A program made the position numbers and the translations under genes. Below, in pieces: positions 9,140-18,522 of a DNA stretch of 64,000 nucleotides. Below the pieces are notes generated by a model. It made no database searches and was not told the DNA's origin. It saw only the letters and a list, made by a program, of their open reading frames with translations. The stretch lies in assembly GCF_900129325.1 (NCBI RefSeq), contig NZ_FQUP01000001.1, positions 248,001 through 312,000 of the forward strand. The letters run 5' to 3'. How positions within the stretch are numbered: position 1 is the first letter of the stretch; each line of letters starts with the position of its first letter. The stretch is from Kaistia soli DSM 19436 (GTDB lineage: Bacteria > Pseudomonadota > Alphaproteobacteria > Rhizobiales > Kaistiaceae).

Positions 9140-11087
9140 TCGTCATCTGCGTGCCGATCTCGACCACGCGGCCCGTGGGGATGTGGAAATATTCCGTCGC
9201 GTCGCTCGCATTGATCGCCAGCTTGATGAACAACTTGTCCTGCAGGCGCGAGAATATGCGGTCCTTGGCAGGCTTGATCGAGCGGCGCGACAGGAAGAAG
9301 GACGTCGACATAATGTCGTATTTCCAGCCCTGCTTGCGGCAGAGGCCAAGCGCCTTCGGCACGTTCGGCGTTTCCATATAGCCGAAGGTCATGAACACGC
9401 GGGTGAAGCTGTCATTGACCGGCTCGATGCGGATGCGGTCGGCATCGTCGATATGCGGCACATTCGACGAAATCACCGTCAGCAGCACATTCTTCTGATG
9501 CAGCACCCGGTAGTGCTTGAGGCTGTGCAGCAGCGAGGACGGCGCCGTCTCCGGATCGCTGGTCAGGAACACCGCCGTACCGGGTACCCGCACAACGCTG
9601 CTCTTTTCGAGGTTCTTAACCAGCTCGTTGAGCGGCACGTCGTTGCGGCGGCTCTTGTCGAACAGGATCTTCGTGCCGCGCACCCAGGAGCGCATGATCA
9701 CCATGATCGAGAAGGCGAACAGCAGTGGCACCCAGCCGCCCTCGGTGATCTTGATCAGATTGGCGCCAAGGAAGACGAGATCGATGACCAGGAACGGCGC
9801 GATGAGCAGCGCCGAGACCCAGACCGGCCAGCGCCAGAAGCGCCAGACGACGATGAAGGCAAGGCACGCGGTGATGACCATCTCGCCGGTCACCGAGATG
9901 CCATAGGCGGTCGCGAGACGGCTCGACGATCCGAACAGCACCACCAGCAGCAGCACCGCGATCATCAAGAGCGTATTGACCTGCGGCATGTAGATCTGGC
10001 CGGCATGCTGCTCCGAGGTATGCTCGATATCCATGCGCGGCAGCAGCTTCAGCTGGATCGCCTGGCGCGTCATCGAGAAGGCGCCGGTGATCACGGCCTG
10101 CGCCGCGATCACCGTCGCCATGGTGGCGAGGATCACGACGGGCAGCACCGCCCATTCCGGGAACAGCAGGAAGAACGGGTTGGAAATCGCCTCGGGATGG
10201 GCAAGCACCAGCGCGCCCTGGCCAAGATAGTTGGCGGCAAGCGCCGGGAACACGAAGCCAAGCCAGGCGGCCTGGATCGGCTTGCGGCCGAAATGGCCGA
10301 GATCGGCATAAAGCGCCTCGGCACCGGTTACGGACAGGAACACGGCGCCGATAACGATCAGACCGGTATGGCCGTTGACCCAGATATAGCGGACCGCGTG
10401 ATAGGGATTGAGCGCCGCGAAGATACCGGGATCATCGGCGATATGAATGAAGCCGCCGATGGTCATGACGATGAACCAGACGGCCGTGATCGGTCCGAAA
10501 AGCGAGGCGACGCGCGCGGTTCCGTAGCGCTGGACCAAGAACAGTGCAGTGATGATGGCAATCGTGATCGGCACGACGAAATCGTCGAGCGCTGGCGTCA
10601 CCAGCTTGATGCCCTCTACGGCCGACAGGACGGAAATGGCGGGTGTAATCACAGCGTCGCCATAAAACAGCGCCGCGCCGGCGACGCCGAGCACGAAGAC
10701 GATCGGCGCGGATTTGCCCATCGTGCGCGTGGCGAGCGCCATCAGCGAAAGCGTGCCGCCTTCGCCATTGTTGTCGGCGCGGAGCAGAATGACGACATAT
10801 TTCAGCGTGACGATGATGGTCAGCGTCCAGAGGATCAGCGAGATGATGCTGACCACGTCTTCCCGGATGACCTCGCCATGAGCGCTGCGGGCCGCATGCA
10901 GGGCCTCACGGAACGCATAGATGACGCTCGTGCCGATGTCGCCATAGACGACGCCAACCGAGCCGAGGGCCAGCGTCCAGAAGCCAGCATGCACGGTTCC
11001 ATGACCGGCATGCTCACCGGCCGGAACACCTGCGGCGGCTGGCGCGGCCTGCGTGGCCTCGCCTCCGCCTTGCACATTCAGAGACAT
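9135..11087 (-). CDS. kup: Kup-family low-affinity potassium uptake protein
   Basis: The 650-aa product is a K+/H+ symporter of the KUP/HAK/KT family. The N-terminal core has [17 protein letters not shown] (family signature GDIGTSPLY), [10 protein letters not shown] and [18 protein letters not shown]. Twelve membrane helices are followed by a cytoplasmic C-terminal domain (about 500-650), as in the family. The ATG at 11087 begins the family-like N-terminus; a start nine codons upstream is open but weaker. It is a single gene with a 250-base upstream region and converges on the MFS gene. Kup normally maintains K+ at low pH or under hyperosmotic stress. Confidence 0.95.
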   Translation of the reverse strand: MSLNVQGGGEATQAAPAAAGVPAGEHAGHGTVHAGFWTLALGSVGVVYGDIGTSVIYAFREALHAARSAHGEVIREDVVSIISLILWTLTIIVTLKYVVILLRADNNGEGGTLSLMALATRTMGKSAPIVFVLGVAGAALFYGDAVITPAISVLSAVEGIKLVTPALDDFVVPITIAIITALFLVQRYGTARVASLFGPITAVWFIVMTIGGFIHIADDPGIFAALNPYHAVRYIWVNGHTGLIVIGAVFLSVTGAEALYADLGHFGRKPIQAAWLGFVFPALAANYLGQGALVLAHPEAISNPFFLLFPEWAVLPVVILATMATVIAAQAVITGAFSMTRQAIQLKLLPRMDIEHTSEQHAGQIYMPQVNTLLMIAVLLLVVLFGSSSRLATAYGISVTGEMVITACLAFIVVWRFWRWPVWVSALLIAPFLVIDLVFLGANLIKITEGGWVPLLFAFSIMVIMRSWVRGTKILFDKSRRNDVPLNELVKNLEKSSVVRVPGTAVFLTSDPETAPSSLLHSLKHYRVLHQKNVLLTVISSNVPHIDDADRIRIEPVNDSFTRVFMTFGYMETPNVPKALGLCRKQGWKYDIMSTSFFLSRRSIKPAKDRIFSRLQDKLFIKLAINASDATEYFHIPTGRVVEIGTQMTI

Positions 11088-11248
11088 TGACGGGTCATCT
11101 CTTTCACCGCGCACACCGGCGGCCGGGCGTGCTTATAACAGATGGCGTGCACCGCACAACGATAGCGAAACGCAGGATCGAGACAAGCACGCTGCTGGAA
11201 CACATCAAACCGGCTGCAATCCGCAGAAACCGGGCTCCTGAGCCCGCG

Positions 11249-11330
11249 TTAACGAATGTTGACGCTTTTTCGCGCTTCTCCGCAAACAATGATTAATTCG
11301 CATCTGCTTCAAGTTTTAACGAACTGAAGC
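11249..11330 (+). promoter_or_regulatory. TTAACGAA motifs and imperfect palindrome upstream of the TadG-like gene
   Basis: TTAACGAA occurs at 11249-11256 and 11316-11323. The second copy sits in the centre of an imperfect inverted repeat at 11306-11330 (arms GCTTCA-GTT and AAC-TGAAGC, one bulged base). This is the only obvious structure in the 280 bases between the kup start and the TadG-like start. The same octamer recurs in front of the 18523 kinase. TTAA-type half sites recall CtrA boxes, but the spacing does not match the consensus. Confidence 0.3.
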
Positions 11331-11366
11331 CCGGATCGATCGCGGCGCTTCCCGAGGATCGAGCCC

Positions 11367-11888
11367 GTGCCACCCGCCGAATGCCCCAGTCAGACCGACG
11401 ACGCAGCGATCTCGCGCCGTTACATGGTGCATGACCGTCCGCTCGGCAACACCGCAGCCCTGTTCGGCTTCCTTGCCATCGCACTCGTCACGATCACCGG
11501 CGCCACGATCGATCTCTCCCGTGTTATCTTCGCGCGCGAGGATCTGAAGGAGAGGCTGGATGCGGCACTGATCGCCGGAGCCCGGGAAGCCGGCGGTAAA
11601 AGGCGCGTCATCGCAGAAAACGTCTTCGACGCCACGCCGACCGGATCGATCGCGCGGACAACGGGTCGGCAGTTCGATGTCGACATTTCGGGGGTGTCGG
11701 GCACGGTCTCAGCGGCCGTCCCCACCACACTTGCCAGCGTGCTCGGCATCCGTTCGATCCGTGTGACCGCGAATGGCCGGGCCGCTGTCCTGGCTCGGGC
11801 ATGCGGGGACAGAGCCGCACGTGAAAAGAACGCTACCCGCTGCGCCGTGACCGTCACCAGCAGCACACACAGCCTGCCACTTCCCTGA
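11367..11888 (+). CDS. TadE/TadG-like membrane-anchored protein
   Basis: This 173-aa protein has a TadE/TadG-type N-terminus: a short polar leader, then GNTAALFGFLAIALVTITGA as the single membrane helix, followed by the typical ID(L/Y)SR and a long amphipathic helix with LDAALIAGAREA. The family comprises minor pilins and pilus-assembly proteins of Flp/Tad systems and related solo proteins. The C-terminal half is short (TadG often has a VWA domain, absent here), so it is a TadE-size or truncated TadG-like protein. No other tad genes are nearby. The start could also be the ATG at 11424, closer to the helix. Confidence 0.6.
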   Translation: MPPAECPSQTDDAAISRRYMVHDRPLGNTAALFGFLAIALVTITGATIDLSRVIFAREDLKERLDAALIAGAREAGGKRRVIAENVFDATPTGSIARTTGRQFDVDISGVSGTVSAAVPTTLASVLGIRSIRVTANGRAAVLARACGDRAAREKNATRCAVTVTSSTHSLPLP

Positions 11889-11910
11889 CCTTGGCGCGGC
11901 ATAAGACAGA

Positions 11911-11934
11911 ATGGGGCGCCCGAAGGCGCCCCAT
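11911..11934 (-). terminator. UUCG-loop terminator after the Gfo/Idh/MocA gene
   Basis: A perfect 10-bp stem, ATGGGGCGCC / GGCGCCCCAT, closes on a TTCG loop when read on the minus strand (a C-UUCG-G stable tetraloop). It is followed by TCTGTCTTATG, moderately U-rich. It lies 48 bases beyond the stop of the 11983 oxidoreductase and 22 bases beyond the stop of the convergent TadG-like gene, so it may serve both directions. Confidence 0.7.
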
Positions 11935-11982
11935 ATATCGCTGATCGCGAAGCGTCCGGCTCGCGAACGTCTCGCTGTGCGC

Positions 11983-13155
11983 TCAGACCTTGGTCCAGAC
12001 GTTGCCGGCCTGCGAAGACTTCACGGCCGCATCGATGAACTTCATGCCGATCAGACCGTCCTCAACGGACGGATAGATCACGTCGGCATCGACGGCCTTG
12101 CCTTCGCGGGCGGCACGAATAGCACGTGCAGCTTCAGCATAGATGGTCGCGAAACCCTCGAGGTATCCCTCGGGATGGCCCGACGGCACGCGGGTGACGC
12201 GCGCTGCCTCCGGCCATGCCCCGGCGCCGCCACGGGTGAGCAACTGCTTCGGCTGGCCGAACTTCGTGAACCAGAGATAGTTCGGATCAGCCTGCGTCCA
12301 TTCGAGGCCGCCCTTGGTGCCATAGACGCGCAGCTTCAGCCCATTCTCATGGCCAACGGCCACCTGGCTCGCCCAGAGCATGCCGCGGGCACCCCCCTTC
12401 CAGCGCAGCAGGATCTCGACGTCGTCGTCGAGCAAGCGCCCCTCGACGAAGGTCGAAAGCTGTGCCAGCAGTTCGTCCAGTTCGAGGCCGGTGACGAAAC
12501 AGGCGAGGTTATAGGCATGCGTGCCGATATCGCCGATGCAGCCGCCGGCGCCGGAACGCTTCGGATCGGTGCGCCATTCAGCCTGCTTCGATCCGGTGGC
12601 CTCGGCCTTCTCGGTCAGCCAATCCTGCGGATATTCAGCCTGGACGAGGCGGATGGTGCCGAGTTCGCCGGCCGCAACCATCGCCCGCGCCTGACGGATC
12701 ATCGGATAGCCGGTGTAGTTATGCGTGACGGCGAAGACTTTGCCCGACTTCTTGGCAAGTGCGACCAGTTCCTCGGCCTCTGCGACCGTCGTCGTCAGCG
12801 GCTTGTCGCAGATGACGTGGATGCCCGCATCGAGAAAGGCCTTCGCGGCCGGGGCATGCATGTGATTGGGCGTCACGATCGCGACGGCCTCGATGCCGTC
12901 GGGGCGCGCCGCTTCCGCCTTCGCCATTTCGGCGAAGGAGCCATAGGCGCGATCGTCGGCGATGCCGAGATCCTTGGCCGAGGCCTTCGCGCGCGCCGGC
13001 TCCGAGGACAGCGCGCCGGCGACGAGCTCATACTGATCGTCGATACGCGATGCGATGCGATGCACCGCGCCGATGAAGGCGCCCTGTCCGCCGCCCACCA
13101 TGCCGAGGCGAATGCGACCGCTCGCGGCTTCTTCCTTGCTGCCTTCAATGGCCAT
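11983..13155 (-). CDS. Gfo/Idh/MocA-family oxidoreductase
   Basis: The 390-aa protein starts at an ATG with GAAGGAA upstream. The N-terminal Rossmann fold has GMVGGGQGAFIGAVHR, followed by VTPNHMHAP and the family lysine motif as CDKPL. The C-terminal Gfo/Idh/MocA alpha/beta domain has GGCIGDIGTHAYN, typical of sugar dehydrogenases. Such enzymes oxidise or reduce a sugar or inositol hydroxyl with NAD(P). The pairing with a TIM-barrel isomerase/epimerase and a LacI regulator suggests one step of a sugar or inositol catabolic route, perhaps a 3-keto-sugar pathway; the substrate is inference. It is the last gene of the module, with a terminator downstream. Confidence 0.88.
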   Translation of the reverse strand: MAIEGSKEEAASGRIRLGMVGGGQGAFIGAVHRIASRIDDQYELVAGALSSEPARAKASAKDLGIADDRAYGSFAEMAKAEAARPDGIEAVAIVTPNHMHAPAAKAFLDAGIHVICDKPLTTTVAEAEELVALAKKSGKVFAVTHNYTGYPMIRQARAMVAAGELGTIRLVQAEYPQDWLTEKAEATGSKQAEWRTDPKRSGAGGCIGDIGTHAYNLACFVTGLELDELLAQLSTFVEGRLLDDDVEILLRWKGGARGMLWASQVAVGHENGLKLRVYGTKGGLEWTQADPNYLWFTKFGQPKQLLTRGGAGAWPEAARVTRVPSGHPEGYLEGFATIYAEAARAIRAAREGKAVDADVIYPSVEDGLIGMKFIDAAVKSSQAGNVWTKV

Positions 13156-13229
13156 GTCGTGTTCCTTCACTGAAGCGTTGCCGGGGCACCTCATCGGGCC
13201 GCCGACGACGCAGGATAAGCGGACGTGAA

Positions 13230-13263
13230 GCGGCTTCGCGGATCATCCGACCCACGAAGCCGC
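13230..13263 (-). terminator. Intergenic hairpin between isomerase and oxidoreductase genes
   Basis: GCGGCTTCG pairs with CGAAGCCGC across a 16-base loop, directly after the stop of the 13270 gene. No U-tract follows, so it may be an mRNA-processing or stabilising stem inside an operon rather than a terminator. Confidence 0.3.
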
Positions 13264-13269
13264 GCGCGA

Positions 13270-14325
13270 TCAGGCGATACCGAGAATACGGCGGTTGGCC
13301 GCCTCGTCAGTGCCGGCGCCAGCGAAATCGTCGAAAGCGTGCTCGGTGACGCGGATGATGTGGTGCTTGATGAACTCCGCGCCCTCGCGCGCGCCGTCCT
13401 CGGGATGCTTCAGAGCGCATTCCCATTCCAGAACCGCCCAGCTGCCATAGTCATAGGCTGTGAGCTTCGAGAAGATGGCGCCGAAATCGACCTGCCCATC
13501 GCCGAGCGACCGGAAGCGGCCAGCGCGGTTGACCCAGCTCTGGAAGCCGCCATAGACACCCTGCCGACCCGTCGGATTGAACTCGGCGTCCTTCACATGA
13601 AACGCCTTGATGCGCTCATGATAGATGTCGATGTAGTCGAGATAATCGAGCTGCTGCAGCACGAAGTGTGACGGATCATAGAGCAGGTTGGCGCGCGGAT
13701 GATCCTTCACCTCGGCCAGGAACATCTCGAACGTGATGCCATCATGCAGATCCTCGCTCGGATGGATCTCATAGGCGACGTCAACACCGTTTTCGTCGAA
13801 GACGTCGAGGATCGGCGTCCAGCGGCGGCCGAGCTCGGCGAAAGCCTCCTCGACCAGGCCGGCGGGGCGCTGCGGGAACGGATAGAGGAACGGCCAGGCG
13901 AGCGCGCCCGAGAAGGTCGGGTGAGCGGTGAGGCCGAGATTCTTCGAGGCGCGCGCGCAGCGCTTCAGGTGGTCGACGGCCCACTCCTGGCGTGCCTTGG
14001 GATTGCCCCGCACCGCGGGAACAGCGAAGCCATCCATCAGTTCGTCGTAGACGGGATGGACGGCGACGAGCTGGCCGATGATGTGCGACGAGAGTTCGGT
14101 GATCGCGAGGCCATGCTTGGCGGCAGTCCCGGCGAGCTCGTCGCAGTAATCCTTCGAGTCCGAGGCCTTGTTGAGGTCGATGAGGCGGCTGTCCCAGGTC
14201 GGGATCTGGACACCCTTGTAACCGAGCGATGCGGCCCAACCGCAGATCGCGTCGAACGAATTGAATGGGGCGGCGTCGCCGGCGAACTGGGCGAGAAAAA
14301 TCGCCGGACCCTTGATCGTCTTCAT
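13270..14325 (-). CDS. Sugar phosphate isomerase/epimerase-like TIM-barrel protein
   Basis: The 351-aa protein begins at an ATG behind a near-ideal GCAAGGAGG site; the open frame extends 12 codons further upstream but without an RBS. It has the xylose-isomerase-like TIM-barrel (AP_endonuc_2, COG1082) pattern with likely metal ligands in YEIHP (Glu), LLYDPSHF (Asp/His), AFHVKDAE (His/Asp) and VLEWEC (Glu). Members isomerise, epimerise or dehydrate sugars and inositols, or process 3-keto-glycosides. It lies between the LacI regulator (60 bases upstream) and the oxidoreductase, apparently one transcription unit. The specific reaction is unknown. Confidence 0.85.
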   Translation of the reverse strand: MKTIKGPAIFLAQFAGDAAPFNSFDAICGWAASLGYKGVQIPTWDSRLIDLNKASDSKDYCDELAGTAAKHGLAITELSSHIIGQLVAVHPVYDELMDGFAVPAVRGNPKARQEWAVDHLKRCARASKNLGLTAHPTFSGALAWPFLYPFPQRPAGLVEEAFAELGRRWTPILDVFDENGVDVAYEIHPSEDLHDGITFEMFLAEVKDHPRANLLYDPSHFVLQQLDYLDYIDIYHERIKAFHVKDAEFNPTGRQGVYGGFQSWVNRAGRFRSLGDGQVDFGAIFSKLTAYDYGSWAVLEWECALKHPEDGAREGAEFIKHHIIRVTEHAFDDFAGAGTDEAANRRILGIA

Positions 14326-14385
14326 GAGCATCCTCCTTGCTGAACTATTGTCTCCGGGCACGGCATCAGCCGCGCCGATCCGGGA

Positions 14386-15411
14386 TCAGGGCACATTGTC
14401 CCTGACAAATATGTCGATCCGAATCCGCTCCTGACCGGGCACGATCGGCACACCCTCGCGCGCCGCCAGCAGGATGCGCGCCGCGCTGCGGGCCATGTGG
14501 CCGGCGTCCTGGTTGATCAGGGCATCGATGGTTCCGCGGATCAACTGGCGGCGATTGGGCGGCGTCAACTCATGCGCGATGAACACAACCTCGCGCGCGC
14601 GGCCAGAACGATCGAGCGCGGCGACGATGCCGGCTGTTCCGGCACCGACATTATAGATACCGACGAGATCGGTGTGATCGGCGAGCAGCGCTTCGGCGAC
14701 GCGCTCGACGCGGTCGTCATCGTCGCGGCCCTCGCGGATCGGCAGCACTTCGAGATCGGGATATTCGCGCTGGACGACCTGTTCGAAGCCGTATTGGCGC
14801 TCGATGTGATCACGCAGTGACAGCGAGCCGGCGATGAGGCCGACCTTGCCGCTGCGGTGGCCAAGGAACCGGCCGAGCAAAGTGGCGGCGGTCCGGCCGG
14901 CGGCATAGTTATCGATGCCGACGAAATGTGCACGGCGGGTGCCCGGCAAGTCAGAAACCAACGTCACGACGGTCACGCCGCGATCGGTCAGCATATTGAC
15001 CGCTTCGGCAACAGCGGGGTGATCCAGCGCAACCATCGCGACGCCGTCGAGATCGGCGGGCAGGCGCTCGAGCGCCGTCGCCAGGGCTTCGCCGTCGAAG
15101 ACATCGACATGGGTGAAGGTGATGCGGACCCGCTCATGCATATAACGTTCGGCGGTGTCACGGAATTCCTGCTCGAGCAGGCGCATGAAGTCGTTCGCTC
15201 CAGTCGGCAGGACGACCTCGAAGTGGTAGTCTCTTCCCCGGGCAAGGCGTGAGGCGAGACGGTCGGGCTTGTAGTTCAGCCGATCGATCGCCGATTGGAC
15301 GCGCTCGACGGTCCGCGCATGCACGCCGGCGCGGCCGTTCAGCACGCGATCGACCGTCGCAAGGCTGACGCCAGCTTCCCGCGCGACATCCTGGAGCGTG
15401 GTCTTGGCCAA
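14386..15411 (-). CDS. LacI-family transcriptional regulator
   Basis: The 341-aa repressor begins with an N-terminal helix-turn-helix (TTLQDVAREAGVSLATVDRVLNGRAGV) and the hinge region, then a periplasmic-binding-protein-like sensor domain to the C-terminus. The start is judged to be TTG at 15411, because AGGAGG lies eight bases upstream and the protein then begins at the usual place just before the HTH; the open frame runs 18 codons further. Family knowledge predicts sugar or polyol sensing and control of the two genes downstream. An inverted repeat just upstream is a possible self-operator. Confidence 0.9.
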   Translation of the reverse strand: MAKTTLQDVAREAGVSLATVDRVLNGRAGVHARTVERVQSAIDRLNYKPDRLASRLARGRDYHFEVVLPTGANDFMRLLEQEFRDTAERYMHERVRITFTHVDVFDGEALATALERLPADLDGVAMVALDHPAVAEAVNMLTDRGVTVVTLVSDLPGTRRAHFVGIDNYAAGRTAATLLGRFLGHRSGKVGLIAGSLSLRDHIERQYGFEQVVQREYPDLEVLPIREGRDDDDRVERVAEALLADHTDLVGIYNVGAGTAGIVAALDRSGRAREVVFIAHELTPPNRRQLIRGTIDALINQDAGHMARSAARILLAAREGVPIVPGQERIRIDIFVRDNVP

Positions 15412-15430
15412 GCGCTGTCCTCCTGCCTGA

Positions 15431-15464
15431 TGAGTTACCATCAGAAACTGAGGTAGGCAACTCA
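15431..15464 (-). promoter_or_regulatory. Candidate operator: inverted repeat upstream of lacI-type gene
   Basis: TGAGTTACC at 15431-15439 is an imperfect inverted match (one mismatch) to GGCAACTCA at 15456-15464. Between them is a second, smaller inverted repeat, TCAG-AAA-CTGA (15441-15451). The position, 20-53 bases upstream of the TTG start, fits an operator or promoter-overlapping site for the regulator. The total span is longer than most single LacI operators. Confidence 0.35.
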
Positions 15465-15681
15465 ATCGGGGCGCAAAGCACAGGAGGCATTTTGCGGTGG
15501 GGAGCCCCGCGTTTCGGCCGCAATCTTCGGTTGATCGTTTGCGCGTGGGCGGAAGTTATGGAAGGCTCGACCCAAGGCATCGGCCTCGCATGGGGAAGTG
15601 GCTCAGGCGGCGCCGCCTGCGAGACACCTGCAAGAGATATGTGAACCGTCAACTCAAGGCGGCACCGTTCGGGAGGACAAA

Positions 15682-18315
15682 ATGAAGGCAGCCGAAGCGC
15701 CGTTCAGACTGGACGACTATACGCCGCCGTCATTTCGTATCGACACGGTCAATCTCGATGTCCGGCTCGACAAGTCGGCGACGCGGGTCGCGGCGCGACT
15801 TGCTGTCCGCCCCGAACCCGGCGCGCCGAGCACTCTGGAGCTTATCGGCGATGAACTCCAATTTTCGGGCCTTAAGCTCGACGGCGTCGTGTTGCCCCCG
15901 AACCGCTTCACGGTCACGCCATCTCTGCTGACGGTCATCGACGTGCCGACCGGCCCGTTCACGCTGGAGATCGAAACCACCATCGATCCCTCCGCGAACA
16001 CGAAACTCATGGGGCTCTACCGGAGCAGCGGCACCTATTGCACGCAATGCGAGGCGGAGGGATTTCGGCGCATCACTTACTTCCTGGACCGGCCCGACAT
16101 CCTCGCGGTCTATACGACGCGCATCGAGGCCAGCAAGGACGAGGCGCCGATCCTGCTGGGCAATGGAAATCCCGCGGGCCAAGGCTTCATTCCCGGCACG
16201 AACAGGCATTATGCCATTTGGCACGACCCGTTCCCGAAGCCGTCCTATCTGTTTGCGCTGGTCGCGGGCGACCTCGGCTCGATCCACGACAACTTCACGA
16301 CCCAATCCGGCCGTACCGTCGATCTCAGGATCTATTGCGAGCACGGCAAGGAAGCGCGATGTCTCTACGCCATGGATGCCCTCAAGCGCTCAATGCGCTG
16401 GGACGAGACGGCGTTCGGCCTCGAATATGACCTCAATGTCTTCAACATCGTCGCCGTTTCCGATTTCAACATGGGGGCGATGGAGAACAAGGGGCTCAAT
16501 GTCTTCAACGACAAATATGTCCTCGCCGACCCCAACACCGCGACCGACATCGACTATGCCAATGTCGAAGGTGTCATCGCGCACGAATATTTCCACAACT
16601 GGACCGGCAACCGCATCACGTGCCGCGACTGGTTCCAGCTCTGCCTGAAGGAGGGCCTGACGGTCTTCCGCGATCAGGAATTCTCGTCCGACATGCGCTC
16701 GCGGCCGGTCAAGCGGATCGCCGATGTGCGCACGCTGCAAGCACGGCAGTTTCCCGAGGACGGCGGGCCCCTCGCCCACCCTGTCAGGCCCGAAATCTAT
16801 CACGAGATCAGCAATTTCTATACGCCGACGGTGTATGAGAAGGGCGCGGAGGTCGTGCGGATGCTGAAGACGATCCTCGGCGAGGACGCGTTCCGGCAGG
16901 GTCTCGATCTCTATTTCACGCGCCATGACGGCGACGCCGCTACGATCGAGGACTTTCTCGCCTGTTTCCAGGACGCAGCTGGCGCCGATCTTCGCCAGTT
17001 CAAGCTGTGGTATTCGCAGGCCGGCACGCCGCAGGTGACCGCCAAGGGCCAATACGATGCCGCCAACCAGCGCTATCGCCTGACCTTGGCGCAAAGTCTC
17101 TCGCCGACGCCCGGGCAGCCGGTGAAGCGGCCGATGCACATTCCGATCCGCTTCGGGCTCATCGGCCCGAACGGCGGCGATATCGGCTATGCGTCCGCCA
17201 GCGGATCGCGCGTCGCCGGCGACGTCATCCACCTCACCGAAGCCAGCCAGACCGTGGTTTTTGACGGCGTCACATCACGGCCGGTGCCGTCGCTGCTGCG
17301 CGGCTTTTCCGCGCCGGCCCGGCTTGCCATCGACATCAGCGCCGAAGATCTGCTCTTTCAGGTTCGCGCCGACAGCGACCCCTTCAATCGCTGGCAGGCG
17401 GCGCAGACGCTCGCGATGCGCAACCTCGTCGCGGGATCAGCGGCCCGCGGCCCTAGAGCAGCGCCGGCAGATCCCGCCCTCGTCGATGCGCTCGGTGGCG
17501 TTCTCGACGACGATCGGCTGGAACCCGCTTTTCGCGCGCAGGTTCTGCAACTGCCGAGCGAAGCCGACGTCGCTCGGGAAATCGGCGAGAATGTCGATCC
17601 CGACGCGATCGCGACATCGCGTCGGCAGCTGCGTCAGGCGATCGTCGCCAGCCTCGGCCCGAAGCTCCTGGCGATTCATTCAGCGCTGGCGGCCGAAGGC
17701 GGGTTCACCCCGGACGCCGCAAACGCCGGCAGGCGCTCGCTCCGCAACACGATCCTCGACCTGATGGTCGCCTCAGGCAGCCGGGCGGCGATCGGCGCGG
17801 CAGTGTGGCAGTTCGAGACCGCGGACAACATGACCGATCGCCTCGGAGCGCTTGCCGCGCTCTGTCATGCGGCCTTACCGGAGCGCAAGGCGGCACTGGA
17901 TATGTTCCACGACGCCTACCGGCACGATCCGCTGGTGCTCGACAAGTGGCTGACGCTGGAAGCGAGCGTTCCCTCGCCGGAGACGCTCGACCGCGTCAAG
18001 GCGCTGCTGGCACATCCCTCATTCGCCGTCTCCAACCCCAATCGAGTCCGCGCGCTGATCGGCAGTTTCTCGAGCGCCAACCAGACGCAATTCAACCGCC
18101 TCGACGGCGCCGGCTACGACTTCCTCGCCCATTTCGTCCTCGACCTCGATCAGCGCAATCCGCAAACCGCCGCCCGGCTGCTCGTCGCCTTCCGGTCGTG
18201 GCGCTCGCTTGAGCCGGGCCGTCGCTTCAAGGCGGAACAGGCGCTGCAGCGCATTGCGGCAACGTCCCGCCTCTCGCCGGACACACGCGACATCGTCACG
18301 CGCACGCTCGCCTGA
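15682..18315 (+). CDS. pepN: Aminopeptidase N (M1 family zinc metallopeptidase)
   Basis: The 877-aa protein has the full M1 signature: GAMEN exopeptidase motif at 265-269, zinc site HEYFH at 301-305 and the third ligand Glu324 in LKEGLTVF. The N-terminal beta domain (about 1-185), catalytic domain, beta sandwich and C-terminal helical domain match the length of proteobacterial PepN. There is no signal peptide, so it is cytoplasmic and trims N-terminal residues from peptides. The ATG at 15682 has GGGAGG eight bases upstream; the longer open frame is unlikely. It is divergent from the LacI-type regulator. Confidence 0.97.
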   Translation: MKAAEAPFRLDDYTPPSFRIDTVNLDVRLDKSATRVAARLAVRPEPGAPSTLELIGDELQFSGLKLDGVVLPPNRFTVTPSLLTVIDVPTGPFTLEIETTIDPSANTKLMGLYRSSGTYCTQCEAEGFRRITYFLDRPDILAVYTTRIEASKDEAPILLGNGNPAGQGFIPGTNRHYAIWHDPFPKPSYLFALVAGDLGSIHDNFTTQSGRTVDLRIYCEHGKEARCLYAMDALKRSMRWDETAFGLEYDLNVFNIVAVSDFNMGAMENKGLNVFNDKYVLADPNTATDIDYANVEGVIAHEYFHNWTGNRITCRDWFQLCLKEGLTVFRDQEFSSDMRSRPVKRIADVRTLQARQFPEDGGPLAHPVRPEIYHEISNFYTPTVYEKGAEVVRMLKTILGEDAFRQGLDLYFTRHDGDAATIEDFLACFQDAAGADLRQFKLWYSQAGTPQVTAKGQYDAANQRYRLTLAQSLSPTPGQPVKRPMHIPIRFGLIGPNGGDIGYASASGSRVAGDVIHLTEASQTVVFDGVTSRPVPSLLRGFSAPARLAIDISAEDLLFQVRADSDPFNRWQAAQTLAMRNLVAGSAARGPRAAPADPALVDALGGVLDDDRLEPAFRAQVLQLPSEADVAREIGENVDPDAIATSRRQLRQAIVASLGPKLLAIHSALAAEGGFTPDAANAGRRSLRNTILDLMVASGSRAAIGAAVWQFETADNMTDRLGALAALCHAALPERKAALDMFHDAYRHDPLVLDKWLTLEASVPSPETLDRVKALLAHPSFAVSNPNRVRALIGSFSSANQTQFNRLDGAGYDFLAHFVLDLDQRNPQTAARLLVAFRSWRSLEPGRRFKAEQALQRIAATSRLSPDTRDIVTRTLA

Positions 18316-18402
18316 GGACAACCGGCTCAGTCCCCACGGAATCGCCCGGTTCGTATGTCGGCATCGGTCCTGCGCAGGCCGAAGTCGAGGGTTTCCGCGT
18401 GG

Positions 18403-18480
18403 TTAACGAATATGATTAACGAAAGCCTAATTCAGCCTAGACAACCTGATTCGGGTCGATTCAAATGGACCTGATTCGGG
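18403..18480 (+). promoter_or_regulatory. Direct repeats and GANTC cluster upstream of the PAS kinase
   Basis: TTAACGAA is repeated at 18403-18410 and 18416-18423. Then ACCTGATTCGGG is repeated at 18444-18455 and 18469-18480. Three GATTC sites (GANTC, the CcrM methylation site of alphaproteobacteria) fall at 18448, 18458 and 18473, within 30 bases. All are in the 165 bases between pepN and the kinase start at 18523. This suggests a cell-cycle-controlled promoter; the reading is inference. Confidence 0.45.
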
Positions 18481-18522
18481 GTGTGGGCGTCGCCCGATGA
18501 CAGCATAAATCAGGGGGCTGGC

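Noticed and set aside
9183-11090. 635-aa plus-strand open frame antisense to kup
   Set aside because: Shadow of kup; composition (Asp/His/Arg/Gln) not protein-like.
18403-18423. Canonical CtrA box
   Set aside because: TTAA to TTAA spacing is nine bases rather than the consensus seven, so only a loose resemblance is claimed.
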